Shown piece by piece: positions 35,451 to 44,276 of a stretch of DNA of 64,000 nt. The number at the start of each line of letters is the position of its first letter. Positions within the stretch are counted from its first letter, which is position 1. A model generated the notes under the pieces. The model was not told where the DNA came from. It did not search any database and was given only the letters and a program-made list of their open reading frames with translations. The stretch comes from CAVZCK01 sp963798805 (GTDB lineage: Bacteria; Pseudomonadota; Alphaproteobacteria; Rhizobiales; Rhodomicrobiaceae): contig CAWCVC010000014.1 of the NCBI GenBank assembly GCA_963798805.1, positions 217,727 to 281,726 on the forward strand, read 5' to 3'. Both the position numbers and the translations under genes were made by a program.

Positions 35451-35741
35451 CAGCTGAAAGCTCGCGCTCTTGCGCAATCCGAGAGGCTGATAACCCGCAA
35501 TGTCGGAAACCTCTACTGGACGACATTGCAGAACATCAATGACTCCTTTCGCCGCTTTGCCGCCCGTCTCGACGATGATCTTAGGGAAGCGATCGCAGCG
35601 ACCCATGGCGCGATCCTTGCTGCGCAAGACAAGCGACGCATCGGTGCCGAGCAAATGAATGACGAAATCGCCCGTCTAAGAGCGATGCGGAACGAGTTAC
35701 TCGTTCTCACCGCGGCTTTCGCCGAACGGGCGGCGGAATGA
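35451..35741 (+). pseudogene. C-terminal fragment, possibly of a dynamin-like GTPase
   Basis: The frame reads QLKARALAQSERLITRNVGN and NINDSFRRFAARLDDDLREA, then a charged coiled-coil to TAA-type stop at 35741. The composition and pattern resemble the C-terminal helical region of bacterial dynamin-family proteins, but I am not certain. There is no GTPase domain. Confidence 0.35.
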
Positions 35742-36042
35742 ATCGTTCACAGCAAGGTTTGACAATTTGGCAGTTGCACAACGCGGATGCACGGTCGGGT
35801 TGGTGAGATCAAGGCGTTTGGAAGCGGCGAATCCGGTGATCGGTCGACGGCTCCCTGCCAATTGGTCCCAGTGCATTGACGCTACAGCGGCGTCTGAATA
35901 TGTCCGGATTAACACGCTTATACCGCTGCCTCTGGATGCGAACAAAAAGGGAACAACGTAGTTGGTTTTCGGCGGTAGCGGGCCTCCGCTACCGCCTCAA
36001 ACCCACTATAGCGGCCCGATGGCGGCAGTTCAGGTGCGTTGA
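35742..36042. other. Gene-free stretch before the recombinase gene
   Basis: 301 bases without gene. As the flank of a large serine recombinase gene it is a candidate for an attachment site, but no core duplication could be established by eye. Confidence 0.35.
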
Positions 36043-37602
36043 TCAGCTTGGCGAGGTCTCTCCCTGGATCTCGATGTCGAGCGGTGTGCGCGGCTCAACC
36101 GGGTGCACGATCACACTGGCAACGAGAGCGCGAAACGCAGCGGCAGCGGAGCCCTGATTAAGTCCACCTGACTTCAGCGCCTCAGAGAGGTTTTCGATCT
36201 GCTCCAGATAGCGCGCCATTGCGGTTGGATGCAAAGCGACGGTATCCAGTTCGGGCTGGGTTTCGGCGATTTCCGCCTCGACGCGCGATTTCTCGCTTTC
36301 CAATTCCAAGAGCCGGTCTTTGATCGAGGAAGCGGTGGCAATGCCATCGGCCAATGCGTCGACCAGGCGGTTCAGGGCGCGCCTGATCTCGCCATATCGG
36401 GCCTCAAGCTTGGCCCGCTTTGCGTTCATCTCCGATGCGAGCCGGCGACGTTCGTTCTCGTAAGTCTTCACATATTCGGCGATGAGCTTCGGCTCGCGCA
36501 GTGCATCGCGCAGACCGTTGACCGCAATGCGCTCGATCGCCTCCAGATAGTAGACACGCGCATGCCAGCACGAGCCGCTTTCCCTCACCGTCGAGCAGCG
36601 CACGCGCGTCTTGCCAGTCTTGTCGCGGTCATGCACCGACATGCCTGCACCGCAAACGCCGCATCTCAGCAAGCCGGAGAGGAGATGCCGCGGCCGCTTG
36701 CACTCGTTCATCTGGCGCTTGGTATAGAGGCTCTTGCGAGCTTGTGCGGCCGCAAAGGTGTCTCGATCGATGAGCGCCAGATGAGGCGCATCGATGCTTT
36801 GCCACTCATCAGGCGGGTTCGGACGGGAGACCCGCTTGCCGGTATCGGGGTCCTTGATCATGCGCACCTTGTTCCAGACGATGCGTCCGGCATAGAGCTC
36901 GTTCTGCAGAATGCCGGCGCCTCGCTGGGCATTGCCGTTGATGGTCGAGGCATTCCATCTGCGGCCTCGCGGGGCTGCAATACCTTCTTGATTGAGGGCA
37001 TGCGCGATGGCGCGGGGAGCAACACCGGCAACATAGTCGGCAAAGATACGGCGGATGATGGCGGCTTCTTCTTCGATGATCTGCAATTCACCAGCTCGGT
37101 CAGAGACCGGACGATAGCCATAGGCGCGTCCCCCGGCATGACGCCCTGAGCGAACCACGCCGGCCATGCCGCGGCGGACTTTATGCGCCAAATCCTGCAG
37201 GTAAAGCGCCCCAACCAGGCCGCGGACACCGATCTGCACGATGTCGGCCCGCCCGTCATGCACGGCGCGAATTTCAATGCCCAAGAACTTCAGCCGTTTC
37301 CAGATCCCGGCCAGATCTTCCTGATCGCGGGAAGGCCGGTCCAGCGCTTCGAGGATGACGATATCGAACACCCCATCCCGGGCGGCATCGATCAGCTTGA
37401 TGAGACCATCTCGGCCGAAAATCGAGGCGCCGGAGCGGGCGCGGTCGCCGTAGACCTCCACCACCTCCAATTGCTCGCGCGCCGCGAACGCCCGGCACAA
37501 GGCCACCTGGTCTTCGATGGAGCGGTCATTTTGCAGTTCGGTGGAAAAACGGGCGTAGATCGCTGCTCTGTTCGGACTGCCGGTTCTTGCGTTCTCGCTC
37601 AT
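36043..37602 (-). CDS. Large serine recombinase/integrase
   Basis: 519 residues. The resolvase-type catalytic domain (residues about 12-150) shows RAAIYARFSTELQNDRSIEDQ with Ser20 as nucleophile and the EALDRPSRDQEDLAGIWKRL helix. The recombinase domain follows (GYRPVSDRAGELQIIEEEAA...ARGRRWNASTINGN), then a zinc ribbon (LRCGVCGAGMSVHDRD...RCSTVRESGSCWH) and a C-terminal coiled coil. Such enzymes integrate phages and mobile islands between attP and attB. It marks 36-39.7 kb as an integrated element, probably remnant. Confidence 0.93.
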   Translation of the reverse strand: MSENARTGSPNRAAIYARFSTELQNDRSIEDQVALCRAFAAREQLEVVEVYGDRARSGASIFGRDGLIKLIDAARDGVFDIVILEALDRPSRDQEDLAGIWKRLKFLGIEIRAVHDGRADIVQIGVRGLVGALYLQDLAHKVRRGMAGVVRSGRHAGGRAYGYRPVSDRAGELQIIEEEAAIIRRIFADYVAGVAPRAIAHALNQEGIAAPRGRRWNASTINGNAQRGAGILQNELYAGRIVWNKVRMIKDPDTGKRVSRPNPPDEWQSIDAPHLALIDRDTFAAAQARKSLYTKRQMNECKRPRHLLSGLLRCGVCGAGMSVHDRDKTGKTRVRCSTVRESGSCWHARVYYLEAIERIAVNGLRDALREPKLIAEYVKTYENERRRLASEMNAKRAKLEARYGEIRRALNRLVDALADGIATASSIKDRLLELESEKSRVEAEIAETQPELDTVALHPTAMARYLEQIENLSEALKSGGLNQGSAAAAFRALVASVIVHPVEPRTPLDIEIQGETSPS

Positions 37603-37732
37603 GATCTTCGCGCGCCGCCTCGCATGCCAATGCCCGCACCATTTCTAACAGATGGGCCTCATTGCCGTCCACGCAAGCAAGTGAACCATCCGCAGCTTGC
37701 CTTGCTGCCCGCCGCCATCTGTCGTTTCGCAT
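37526..37732 (-). CDS. Small protein overlapping the recombinase start, uncertain
   Basis: A 68-residue frame, MRNDRWRRAARQAADGSLAC... then EAHLLEMVRALACEAARED, overlaps the recombinase start by 77 bases. The amphipathic, charged helix pattern looks protein-like, and small genes just ahead of serine recombinase genes are common. No family is recognised. Confidence 0.3.
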   Translation of the reverse strand: MRNDRWRRAARQAADGSLACVDGNEAHLLEMVRALACEAAREDHERERKNRQSEQSSDLRPFFHRTAK

Positions 37733-38208
37733 GCGACGGCGGGATATCGAGCTATCCCTCCCCCGCTGTTGAATTGGCCCAGGCCAGAATGACCTCGTGG
37801 CTGGGAGGCCTCGACCAACCGCCTGAAGAGAGGGATTTGCCATCGAAACAAAGCCTGATGGCATGAGAACGATCGCGCATAGAGCGCTCCGCTGGACGCA
37901 AATTGTTGGATGATCAGTGGCTCCGCCGGGCATTTTCGTGCCAATGCTGCGCGGCAAGCCAGCCTGCACCGAACCGCGGAGGTGAGCAGGCATTCTGCAA
38001 AGGGCATTTTGGGCATTGTGCCTGCTCTCAATGCATTTGGCCAGAAAAAAAGAATAAAAACCTAAACGGACACCCAGAAGAAAGAGAATATATCAAGTTT
38101 GTTGGAATGGATTCGAGTGAAAATAACGAAATGCGTGGGGATATAAACTCACAAAACTCATAAAACTCATTCAGAAACTCACAAGGCCATCGCGCGAAAG
38201 CGGTGGCG
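37733..38208. other. Low-GC non-coding stretch with short direct repeats
   Basis: No gene. From about 38040 the sequence is clearly A-rich compared with its surroundings. AAACTCA occurs four times (38145, 38154, 38163, 38175) with 9-, 9- and 12-bp spacing. Confidence 0.5.
38145..38181. repeat. Four direct repeats of AAACTCA
   Basis: Copies start at 38145, 38154, 38163 and 38175. They lie just past the end of the XRE gene, in an AT-rich patch. They could be iteron-like protein sites or remnants of recombination; nothing decides. Confidence 0.55.
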
Positions 38209-38439
38209 TTAATCCCGGCTGGATTTCAGTCGCACGCCAGGCCGATTGCCATTCGTGAATTCGACGCCTGCCTTTTCGAAAGCGGCGATAAGTGCGGTCA
38301 TATTCGTGCGATTGGGTGTATGGCGACCGCTTTCGAAGTCTTTGACCGTGGAGCGGTCAACACCAGCCCGTTCAGCCAGAACCGACTGACTCCAATTCAA
38401 AAAGCCGCGTGCAGCTCGACATTGGTCCCTTGTGATCAT
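38209..38439 (-). CDS. XRE-family HTH regulator
   Basis: Start at MITRDQCRAARGFLNWSQSV (38439), 76 residues; the longer frame adds an implausible leader. A single helix-turn-helix: SQSVLAERAGVDRSTVKDFES, then a short tail ending FEKAGVEFTNGNRPGVRLK. Proteins of this size and type are immunity- or element-control repressors of mobile islands. Upstream lies a perfect inverted repeat GTCAACC-N5-GGTTGAC (38470-38488), the likely operator, 31 bp from its start. Confidence 0.85.
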   Translation of the reverse strand: MITRDQCRAARGFLNWSQSVLAERAGVDRSTVKDFESGRHTPNRTNMTALIAAFEKAGVEFTNGNRPGVRLKSSRD

Positions 38440-38469
38440 GACCGATCGGTAGGAAGGAGGGCGGCAGGT

Positions 38470-38518
38470 GTCAACCATACAGGTTGACATGAGGAGAAAA
38501 GTCACCCAAAATGGGTGA
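38470..38518. promoter_or_regulatory. Inverted repeats upstream of the XRE gene
   Basis: GTCAACC-ATACA-GGTTGAC (38470-38488), perfect 7-bp arms, and TCACCC-AAAAT-GGGTGA (38502-38518), perfect 6-bp arms. Position and symmetry fit binding sites of the adjacent XRE repressor; the first also overlaps a plus-strand TTGACA. Confidence 0.55.
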
Positions 38519-38747
38519 GCACTGAACAGAATGCGGCCCAGTCCGGTGTTGCGAGGACCGGCGAGGGCCTACGCCGCCCTCTCAAGAGACGCCGCAGGAG
38601 TAATGGCGAGCGCGAGAAGCCCTGCGCCCCCGTGCGCAGGACTTCTCGCGGTCAGTTGTCAGACCGCTGCTTCAGACAACAGGCGCGACCATGCTGGCCC
38701 CGCCCTATGGCCGAGCTGCGCGTTGCCCTCTATGGAGGACGTCGACC

Positions 38748-39653
38748 ATGCACGCCGATTTCACCCTCCCGCGCTGGGCGCATGACGCTGCCGGCGGCGT
38801 GCTGATGGCGGTTGCCGTCACCGCCGGCGGGCTCAGCCTCACACTCAATGTCGCCCACGCCCTTGAGACCGGCCTCGCCGCCGGCATTGCCTTCGGTCTT
38901 GCCGATATCGGCAAAATCGTCATTCCGATCGTTGCCGGCGCCATCGGCTGGTCGCGGCAGATGCGCATCACCGCCGCGATCTGCGTTGCCGTCTCGCTCT
39001 GGTGTGCCGTCAATTACTATGCCGACCGACAAGGCCGTGAGCTGCTCGCCCGAGAGCATGGCCAGACGGTCTACGCCGATGCCGAAAAGCACATTGCCGA
39101 GCTTGAAATCGAAGCCCGCCGCCTGTCATCGCTGGCAGCCGAAGAAGCCAGGCGCGGTGGCTGCGGCCCCAATTGCCGCGCCTTGATGAGCCAAGCCGCC
39201 AGCGCCCGCCAGCGGCTTGAGGCGGCACGCACCGCGCGAGCCGCCATGATCGCGGCCGTCACTGGCACCAATACCAACCGTATTGCGAGGGAGATTCGTG
39301 CCGTCAAGGCGGTGATGTTCCTGGCGCTCATCGAGGCGCTGGTGTGGCTGAGCATGCCAGCCGTGGCATTGCTCGCAATGCCAATGCGCGCTCACGACGT
39401 TGAAGCGCGTGCCAACGCAACCCCGCTGCTGGCCCCCGCAACAGTGCGGCCCTCATCGCAAAAATCCGCCAGCGGCACGCGAGTCTACTATCTGCAGCGA
39501 TTGCAGCGCGAGCATCCTGCGCTGGCGAACCGCGTGCATGACGGCGAGCTCAGCGTCTATCGCGCCTACATCCTCGCCGGGCTTCGCAAGCCGGCAAAGG
39601 ATTGGTCGAAGCTGGAAGCCTATGGCATCAAAGCCGATGAGACCTCGCGTTAG
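38748..39653 (+). CDS. Membrane protein of the integrated element, unknown
   Basis: 301 residues from ATG 38748, preceded by ATGGAGGACG. Membrane segments occur at about residues 20-40, 45-65 and 75-95 and again at 200-225 (AVMFLALIEALVWLSMPAVALLAM), with a charged coiled-coil and a Cys pair (GGCGPNCRAL) between. I do not recognise a family. The arrangement (TMs, coiled coil, TM, basic tail) suggests a scaffold at the membrane. It belongs with the XRE gene and recombinase in the same element by position. Confidence 0.6.
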   Translation: MHADFTLPRWAHDAAGGVLMAVAVTAGGLSLTLNVAHALETGLAAGIAFGLADIGKIVIPIVAGAIGWSRQMRITAAICVAVSLWCAVNYYADRQGRELLAREHGQTVYADAEKHIAELEIEARRLSSLAAEEARRGGCGPNCRALMSQAASARQRLEAARTARAAMIAAVTGTNTNRIAREIRAVKAVMFLALIEALVWLSMPAVALLAMPMRAHDVEARANATPLLAPATVRPSSQKSASGTRVYYLQRLQREHPALANRVHDGELSVYRAYILAGLRKPAKDWSKLEAYGIKADETSR

Positions 39654-40027
39654 CGGCACGCGCTCGGCAAAGGATTGGTCTCGACGGAAAACGACCCAGC
39701 TTGGACGATCGTGGCGAGCTGTTGGCGCTTGCAACCGGACAGAATCTCTGCACGGCGCTGCCTTGGCGCAAGCGCCAGTTCGCCGAGCCACCGCTCGACC
39801 CCATACGCCTCGACATCCGCGAAGTCCTGGCCGTCCACACCCGGCGCGCCCTTGTTGGAGCGACACTGGGCATAGGCATGAGCGAGGATGTCCGCGCGGC
39901 TGATCTTGTCGTACAGGGCATAGAAGCGATAATCGGCTTCAGCCTTCGCTTTGGCATGCAACGCCGTCTGCAGCTTCTGAACACTCTTTGGAGTTGATAG
40001 GTTACCCAATCCCCGGTCCCTCGCCAC
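39650..40027 (-). pseudogene. Group II intron reverse transcriptase/maturase, N-terminal fragment
   Basis: From 40027 the frame reads LGNLSTPKSVQKLQTALHAK and RSNKGAPGVDGQDFADVEAYG, the RT0/RT1 region of group II intron-encoded proteins. Family resemblance ends at LGELALA (about 39766); the remaining residues are read-through of other DNA. The active-site YADD part, maturase and endonuclease domains are absent. Confidence 0.85.
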
Positions 40028-40320
40028 GTCATGCGTTCGTCTTGAACTGAGGCCCCTTCCCTCCCCCGGGCATTACCCGGCTTCATCGGTACTACGAGCC
40101 TCTCCGCCACCCCGTGCCGCCCGGCCTGTCCCTCGCGGGCGTCCGGTTGGTTATCCTCACCACGGCGCGGGGCTTCCCGTGTTGCGTACGCTTTCCTTGT
40201 GTACATGCCACCGCCAGTACCCCGGTGCAGCAGCCAGGCGTCGTCTTCGCTCGTACCGCCCGGCCATATCAGCCTTCCCCGATACACCGGTCGGGTCGGC
40301 CTGCACGGCGTCCTCCCTGC
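39766..40320 (-). mobile_element. Truncated group II intron (5' part)
   Basis: Upstream of the maturase fragment the minus strand contains structured intron sequence, including the conserved-looking run CCGATGAAGCCGGGTAATGC followed by CCCGGGGGAGGGAAGG, typical of the region just ahead of intron-encoded ORFs. The 5' boundary is not found and probably lies under or beside the IS110 gene; the 3' half, including domains V-VI, is missing. It cannot splice. Confidence 0.7.
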
Positions 40321-40345
40321 TGAACTCAACCGCTGGAGTTGCCCG

Positions 40346-41506
40346 ATGCCGAAGCCGAATGATTTGAGCCGATCCGTCGTGGTGCTGAAACAGGACAGCA
40401 CATTGGTTGCCGTCATTGAAATGAGCCAATCAAGCTGGCTTGTCGCTGGTATTGTTCCCGGAATTGAGCGCCATCCGCTGAAGAAGCTCGCCGCGGACGA
40501 GCAGGCGCTGCTCCGGCTGCTGCAACGTTGGCAAAATGAGGCCGGGAAAGCTGGCCATCCGATCCAACGCACCGTTGTCGCCTTTGAGGCCGGCCGAGAC
40601 GGCTTCTGGCTGGCCCGTTGGTTGCGGGCGCACGACATCGAAGCCCATGTGATTCATCCTTCGAGCGTTGCGGTGTCACGAGAACACCGTCGCGCCAAGA
40701 CGGACCGCCTCGATACTGAGTTATTGAAGCGCGCCTTTATCGGCTGGCTGCGGGGTGAACCCCAACATTGCCGTATGGCGGCGATTCCGACGATCGAGGA
40801 AGAGGACGCGAAGCGGGCGAACCGCGAACGTGAGAACTTGGTGCGCGAGCGATCGCGCATCATCAATCGGATGAAAGCGTGTCTGACCCGGTTTGGCGTG
40901 CGGACCTTCAGACCGACCTTGCGCAAGACACCGGAACAGCTGAGACAATTGCGAACGCCCGAGGGTGTATCGCTGCCGCCCAATACGATTGCCGAATTGC
41001 TGCGCGACCTGGCGCGCTTGCGTTTCCTCCACAATCAGATCAAGGAGATCGAGGAGACGCGCCTGCGACGGCTTGCCCAGGCTCCCGAGCAGCGCACGCA
41101 TGCGATGGTGCGCCTGCTCGCGCGCGTTGTTGGCGTTGGCATCGAGACCGCTGACATGCTCACTCACGAGGTCTTCTCACGCGATATACGGGATCGAAGA
41201 GCCGTGGCGCGCTATGCGGGCATCACGGGGTCCCCGGATGAAAGCGGCCGGAAACGCCGGGAGAAGGGGCTTGCCAGAGCGGGCAATGCACGGATGAGAC
41301 GCGGCATGATCCAACTGGCTTGGCGTTTTCTCAAATTCCAGAAGGACAGCGCGCTGGCGCAATGGTACCGGGCACGGACCGCCGATGCCCGCGGCCGCAC
41401 CCGCAACACCATGATCGTGGCGCTCGCACGCAAGCTTCTTATTGCGCTTTGGCGCCTGGTCACCGTCGGGGAAGTACCGGCCGGCTTTGTGATGCGAACA
41501 GCCTGA
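40346..41506 (+). CDS. IS110-family transposase
   Basis: 386 residues from ATG 40346. The N-terminal RuvC-like DEDD domain includes VVAFEAGRDGFWLARWL and EAHVIHPSSVAVSREHRRAKTDRLD with family-typical residues; the C-terminal transposase_20 domain has VGVGIETADMLTHEVFSRD and RRAVARYAGITGSPDESGRKRREKGLARAGN with the catalytic Ser. IS110 elements move with a bridge RNA encoded in their flanks. The gene is intact. It lies next to the truncated intron. Confidence 0.92.
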   Translation: MPKPNDLSRSVVVLKQDSTLVAVIEMSQSSWLVAGIVPGIERHPLKKLAADEQALLRLLQRWQNEAGKAGHPIQRTVVAFEAGRDGFWLARWLRAHDIEAHVIHPSSVAVSREHRRAKTDRLDTELLKRAFIGWLRGEPQHCRMAAIPTIEEEDAKRANRERENLVRERSRIINRMKACLTRFGVRTFRPTLRKTPEQLRQLRTPEGVSLPPNTIAELLRDLARLRFLHNQIKEIEETRLRRLAQAPEQRTHAMVRLLARVVGVGIETADMLTHEVFSRDIRDRRAVARYAGITGSPDESGRKRREKGLARAGNARMRRGMIQLAWRFLKFQKDSALAQWYRARTADARGRTRNTMIVALARKLLIALWRLVTVGEVPAGFVMRTA

Positions 41507-42434
41507 CGGACGGCTGCGACAAAGGTATCGGGGCTGACGAACCGATTGCCGGTTCCGATCATGATCCGAGGTGGCGGACACCCGTAGCAAACCATGGCAT
41601 CGAACGCCGATTTCGAGAATGGGCCGCCGCCCGGAGCTTCGCCCTGATGCGGATGACTGCATCATGGTTGGGATCACGAGAGGATCCACCGAATACAAGG
41701 TTGCGGTGCGTCGGACTGACGCCCCTCGGCGAGCTCCGCTCGGTTCATCCATTCAGCAGCGGGGCCCGACTACCGCCAACGTGCCGCCGTGCTCGGGTCT
41801 ATCAAGACGCGGCCTGGAAACGACAGAGCGCAAGGCAAGGGCAGAGCCACGGCCGGCCTTGACAGGCCCTGCGCGCGCCGGCGTTCAGCATAGGTGCGTC
41901 GGGACGAAGAAACGCGCCGCCTCGTCGAACAAAGAAACTTGGATGAAGAAAGTGGAGATTGTTGTGGCATAAGGACTTGACTTCAAAAGCCCCATACAAG
42001 GCTTGCTCGGCGTTCACTCGCGTTGCGGCCTGTACACTCGCGCCAACCACCAATTCGTGGCCCGCTATCCGAAGGCTTCAGCCATTTCGTTACCTCCACG
42101 ACTGCTCCGGTTGCTTCCGGCTGGAGCGAGTTGGCCGGGTGGGGCTTGCACCCACTGGAAAGCGCCGCCTTGCCACGGCGCACGGTGAAAAGAGACATCG
42201 ACACGGCGCCGATGTAGCCCTGGTTAGAAAGCGGACGTCGCCATCCGTGATGCCTTTCTTTCGCGTGCCCTTAAATAAAACGTAAGAACGAAACAACTGA
42301 ATTCAAGAATTGGCAAGCCGCATTTTTTCCGTAAATTTCAAAGCCCTTAGCCGAGAAGGGTAGAACATGCGCGTGCTCAGGGGGGAGTTGCAATCCCGTG
42401 TCGGCGTGCCGCTTGTGCCGATTGGAGAGTGGTG
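41507..42434. other. Right flank of IS110 and gene-free DNA
   Basis: The stretch to about 41999 has no gene; sequence near 41964-41999 (GACTTCAAAAGCCCC) resembles right ends of IS110 elements I know, so the element may reach there. 42000-42300 contains a GC-rich hairpin-forming part of unknown nature. No coding sequence is supported. Confidence 0.4.
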
Positions 42435-43919
42435 ATGACCGAGCATGCGGTGGTGATCGTTGGGGGAGGTCCGACGGGGCTGATGCTGGCGGGCGAGCTC
42501 GCACTGGCGGGCATCGACATCGCCATCGTCGAGCGGCGCCCCAGCCAGGACCTCGCCGGTTCGCGCGCGGGCGGCCTACACTCACGCACCATCGAAGTTT
42601 TCGATCAGCGTGGCATTGCCGACCGGTTTCTTACGGCGGGGCAGAAAGCGCAGACCGCTTATTTCACGGGGACTCCGCTGGACATCAGCGATTTCCCCAC
42701 CCGGCACAATTACGGGCTCGGGCTGTGGCAGATCCATATCGAGCGCATACTCGCCGGCTGGGTCGAGGAATTCAAGGTGCCGACCTATCGCGGCATCGAG
42801 GTGACAGGTTTCACGCAGGACAATTCCAGCGTCGATGTCGAGCTCAGCGATGGCCGGTCGTTGCGGGCGCAATATCTCGTGGGGTGCGACGGCGGACGCA
42901 GCTTGGTCCGCAAGGCAGCCGGTATCGATTTCCCCGGATCGGATCCCAGCATCAGCAATCTGATTGCCGAGGTCGAGATGACCGAGACGCCGGAATTGGG
43001 CATCCACCGTAGCGCCCTCGGCATCCACACGTTCGGCCGGACCGATTACCAGATCGTCGACGGCAAGATTGTTTACGCCGATCACGGGCCGATCGGCGTT
43101 ATGGTGACCGAACGGAACGCCGGTGCCACCACCGAACCCACCCTCACGGATCTCAGCGAGGCTCTCATCGCCGCATGCGGGACGGACTACGGGGTCCATA
43201 GCCCCATCTGGATCTCCCGGTTCACCGATGCTGCGCGGCAGGCCGCGGCCTACCGCAACGGACGAGTGCTGATCGCCGGCGACGCCGCACACGTGCATCC
43301 GCCGGACGGTGGACAGGGCCTCCAGACCGGTGTGCAGGATGCGGTGAATCTGGGATGGAAGCTGGCCCAGGTGGTCAAGGGGACGTCGCCGGAAAGCCTC
43401 CTGGATACCTACCACGCCGAGCGCCACCCGGTCGCTGCCCGCGTGTTGCGCAACGCGATGGCGTCGATCGTTTTTCGCCGCGAAGACGACCGCACGAAGG
43501 CGCTGCGCGACACCATGTCCGAGCTCCTCGGCATGGACGAGCCGCGCAGACGGTTTGGTGCGATGATGTCCGGTCTCGACATTCATTACGATCTCGGCGA
43601 AGGACATCCGCTGCTCGGACGCCGCATGCCCGATCTCGACCTCACCACCGACAACGGCCCGCTGCGAGTATTCACCCTGCTCCACGATGCCCGGCCGGTG
43701 CTTCTCAACCTCGGTGCGCCCGGCGGCTTCGACATCGCGCCGTGGGCGGATCGGGTCCAGCTGATCGACGCCAAATACGCTGGTTCGTGGGAGCTTCCGG
43801 CTCTTGGGTCGGTTACTGCGCCCACCGCCGTGTTGGTTCGGCCCGACGGATATGTGGCTTGGGTGGGAGACCTGACCCAGCTTGGGCTCTCTGACGCGCT
43901 AACCACTTGGTTCGGGTGA
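42435..43919 (+). CDS. FAD-dependent monooxygenase (aromatic hydroxylase/Rox type)
   Basis: ATG 42435 follows GGAGAG. 494 residues. The N-terminal dinucleotide fold has VVIVGGGPTGLMLAGELA; the DG motif of flavin hydroxylases is YLVGCDGGRSLVRKAAG and the second FAD motif is GRVLIAGDAAHVHPPDGGQG. The C-terminal thioredoxin-like domain is present. Closest in pattern to rifampicin monooxygenase and anthracycline/phenol hydroxylases, which hydroxylate aromatic compounds or inactivate antibiotics with NAD(P)H and O2. Next gene on the same strand is a MerR-type regulator. Confidence 0.87.
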   Translation: MTEHAVVIVGGGPTGLMLAGELALAGIDIAIVERRPSQDLAGSRAGGLHSRTIEVFDQRGIADRFLTAGQKAQTAYFTGTPLDISDFPTRHNYGLGLWQIHIERILAGWVEEFKVPTYRGIEVTGFTQDNSSVDVELSDGRSLRAQYLVGCDGGRSLVRKAAGIDFPGSDPSISNLIAEVEMTETPELGIHRSALGIHTFGRTDYQIVDGKIVYADHGPIGVMVTERNAGATTEPTLTDLSEALIAACGTDYGVHSPIWISRFTDAARQAAAYRNGRVLIAGDAAHVHPPDGGQGLQTGVQDAVNLGWKLAQVVKGTSPESLLDTYHAERHPVAARVLRNAMASIVFRREDDRTKALRDTMSELLGMDEPRRRFGAMMSGLDIHYDLGEGHPLLGRRMPDLDLTTDNGPLRVFTLLHDARPVLLNLGAPGGFDIAPWADRVQLIDAKYAGSWELPALGSVTAPTAVLVRPDGYVAWVGDLTQLGLSDALTTWFG

Positions 43920-44276
43920 AAGAGCCAGCTGGCAACGCACTCCCCAACTGTCTGCTGCGAAGCGGTTGCGGTCCTTGGCCGTGGGTGAACCGATCGGCTC
44001 TTGTGCGGTGTTTTTTGTCGCTGGGGAACTGCCCGCCGATAGACCTCACCGAGCCAGCTTCGGCCGCTTGCAGGGCGTGACGGCTCATTGCCCCCTTCCC
44101 TCCGTCGCTGGCCAGGCTACGCGCCGGAGAAAAGCGCCTCGTTTCTGCCGCTCGTGCGTACTGCCAACGTGGTGAAAGCGCGATGCAAACGGGGCATTGG
44201 CAATCCGTTGTTGAACTCGGCCCCTGGGACAGCCTCGATAAGAAAAGGCGGTCAACTAGCTAGCCAGGAGGCAATC
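43920..44276. other. Gene-free stretch containing a dispersed repeat
   Basis: No gene. 43968-44010 matches 51857-51899 in inverted orientation with only two differences in 43 bp; the surrounding sequence resembles other degraded intergenic patches in the window. Confidence 0.6.
43968..44010 (-). repeat. 43-bp dispersed intergenic repeat, copy 1
   Basis: Its reverse complement matches 51857-51899 at 41 of 43 positions. It lies between genes and codes for nothing recognisable. Confidence 0.85.

Noticed and set aside
38145..38181. AAACTCA repeats as a CRISPR
   Set aside because: Units are 7 bp with 2-5 bp spacers; no cas genes.
42000..42300. GC-rich structured segment as an RNA gene
   Set aside because: Hairpins can be drawn but no known RNA family or promoter could be matched by eye.
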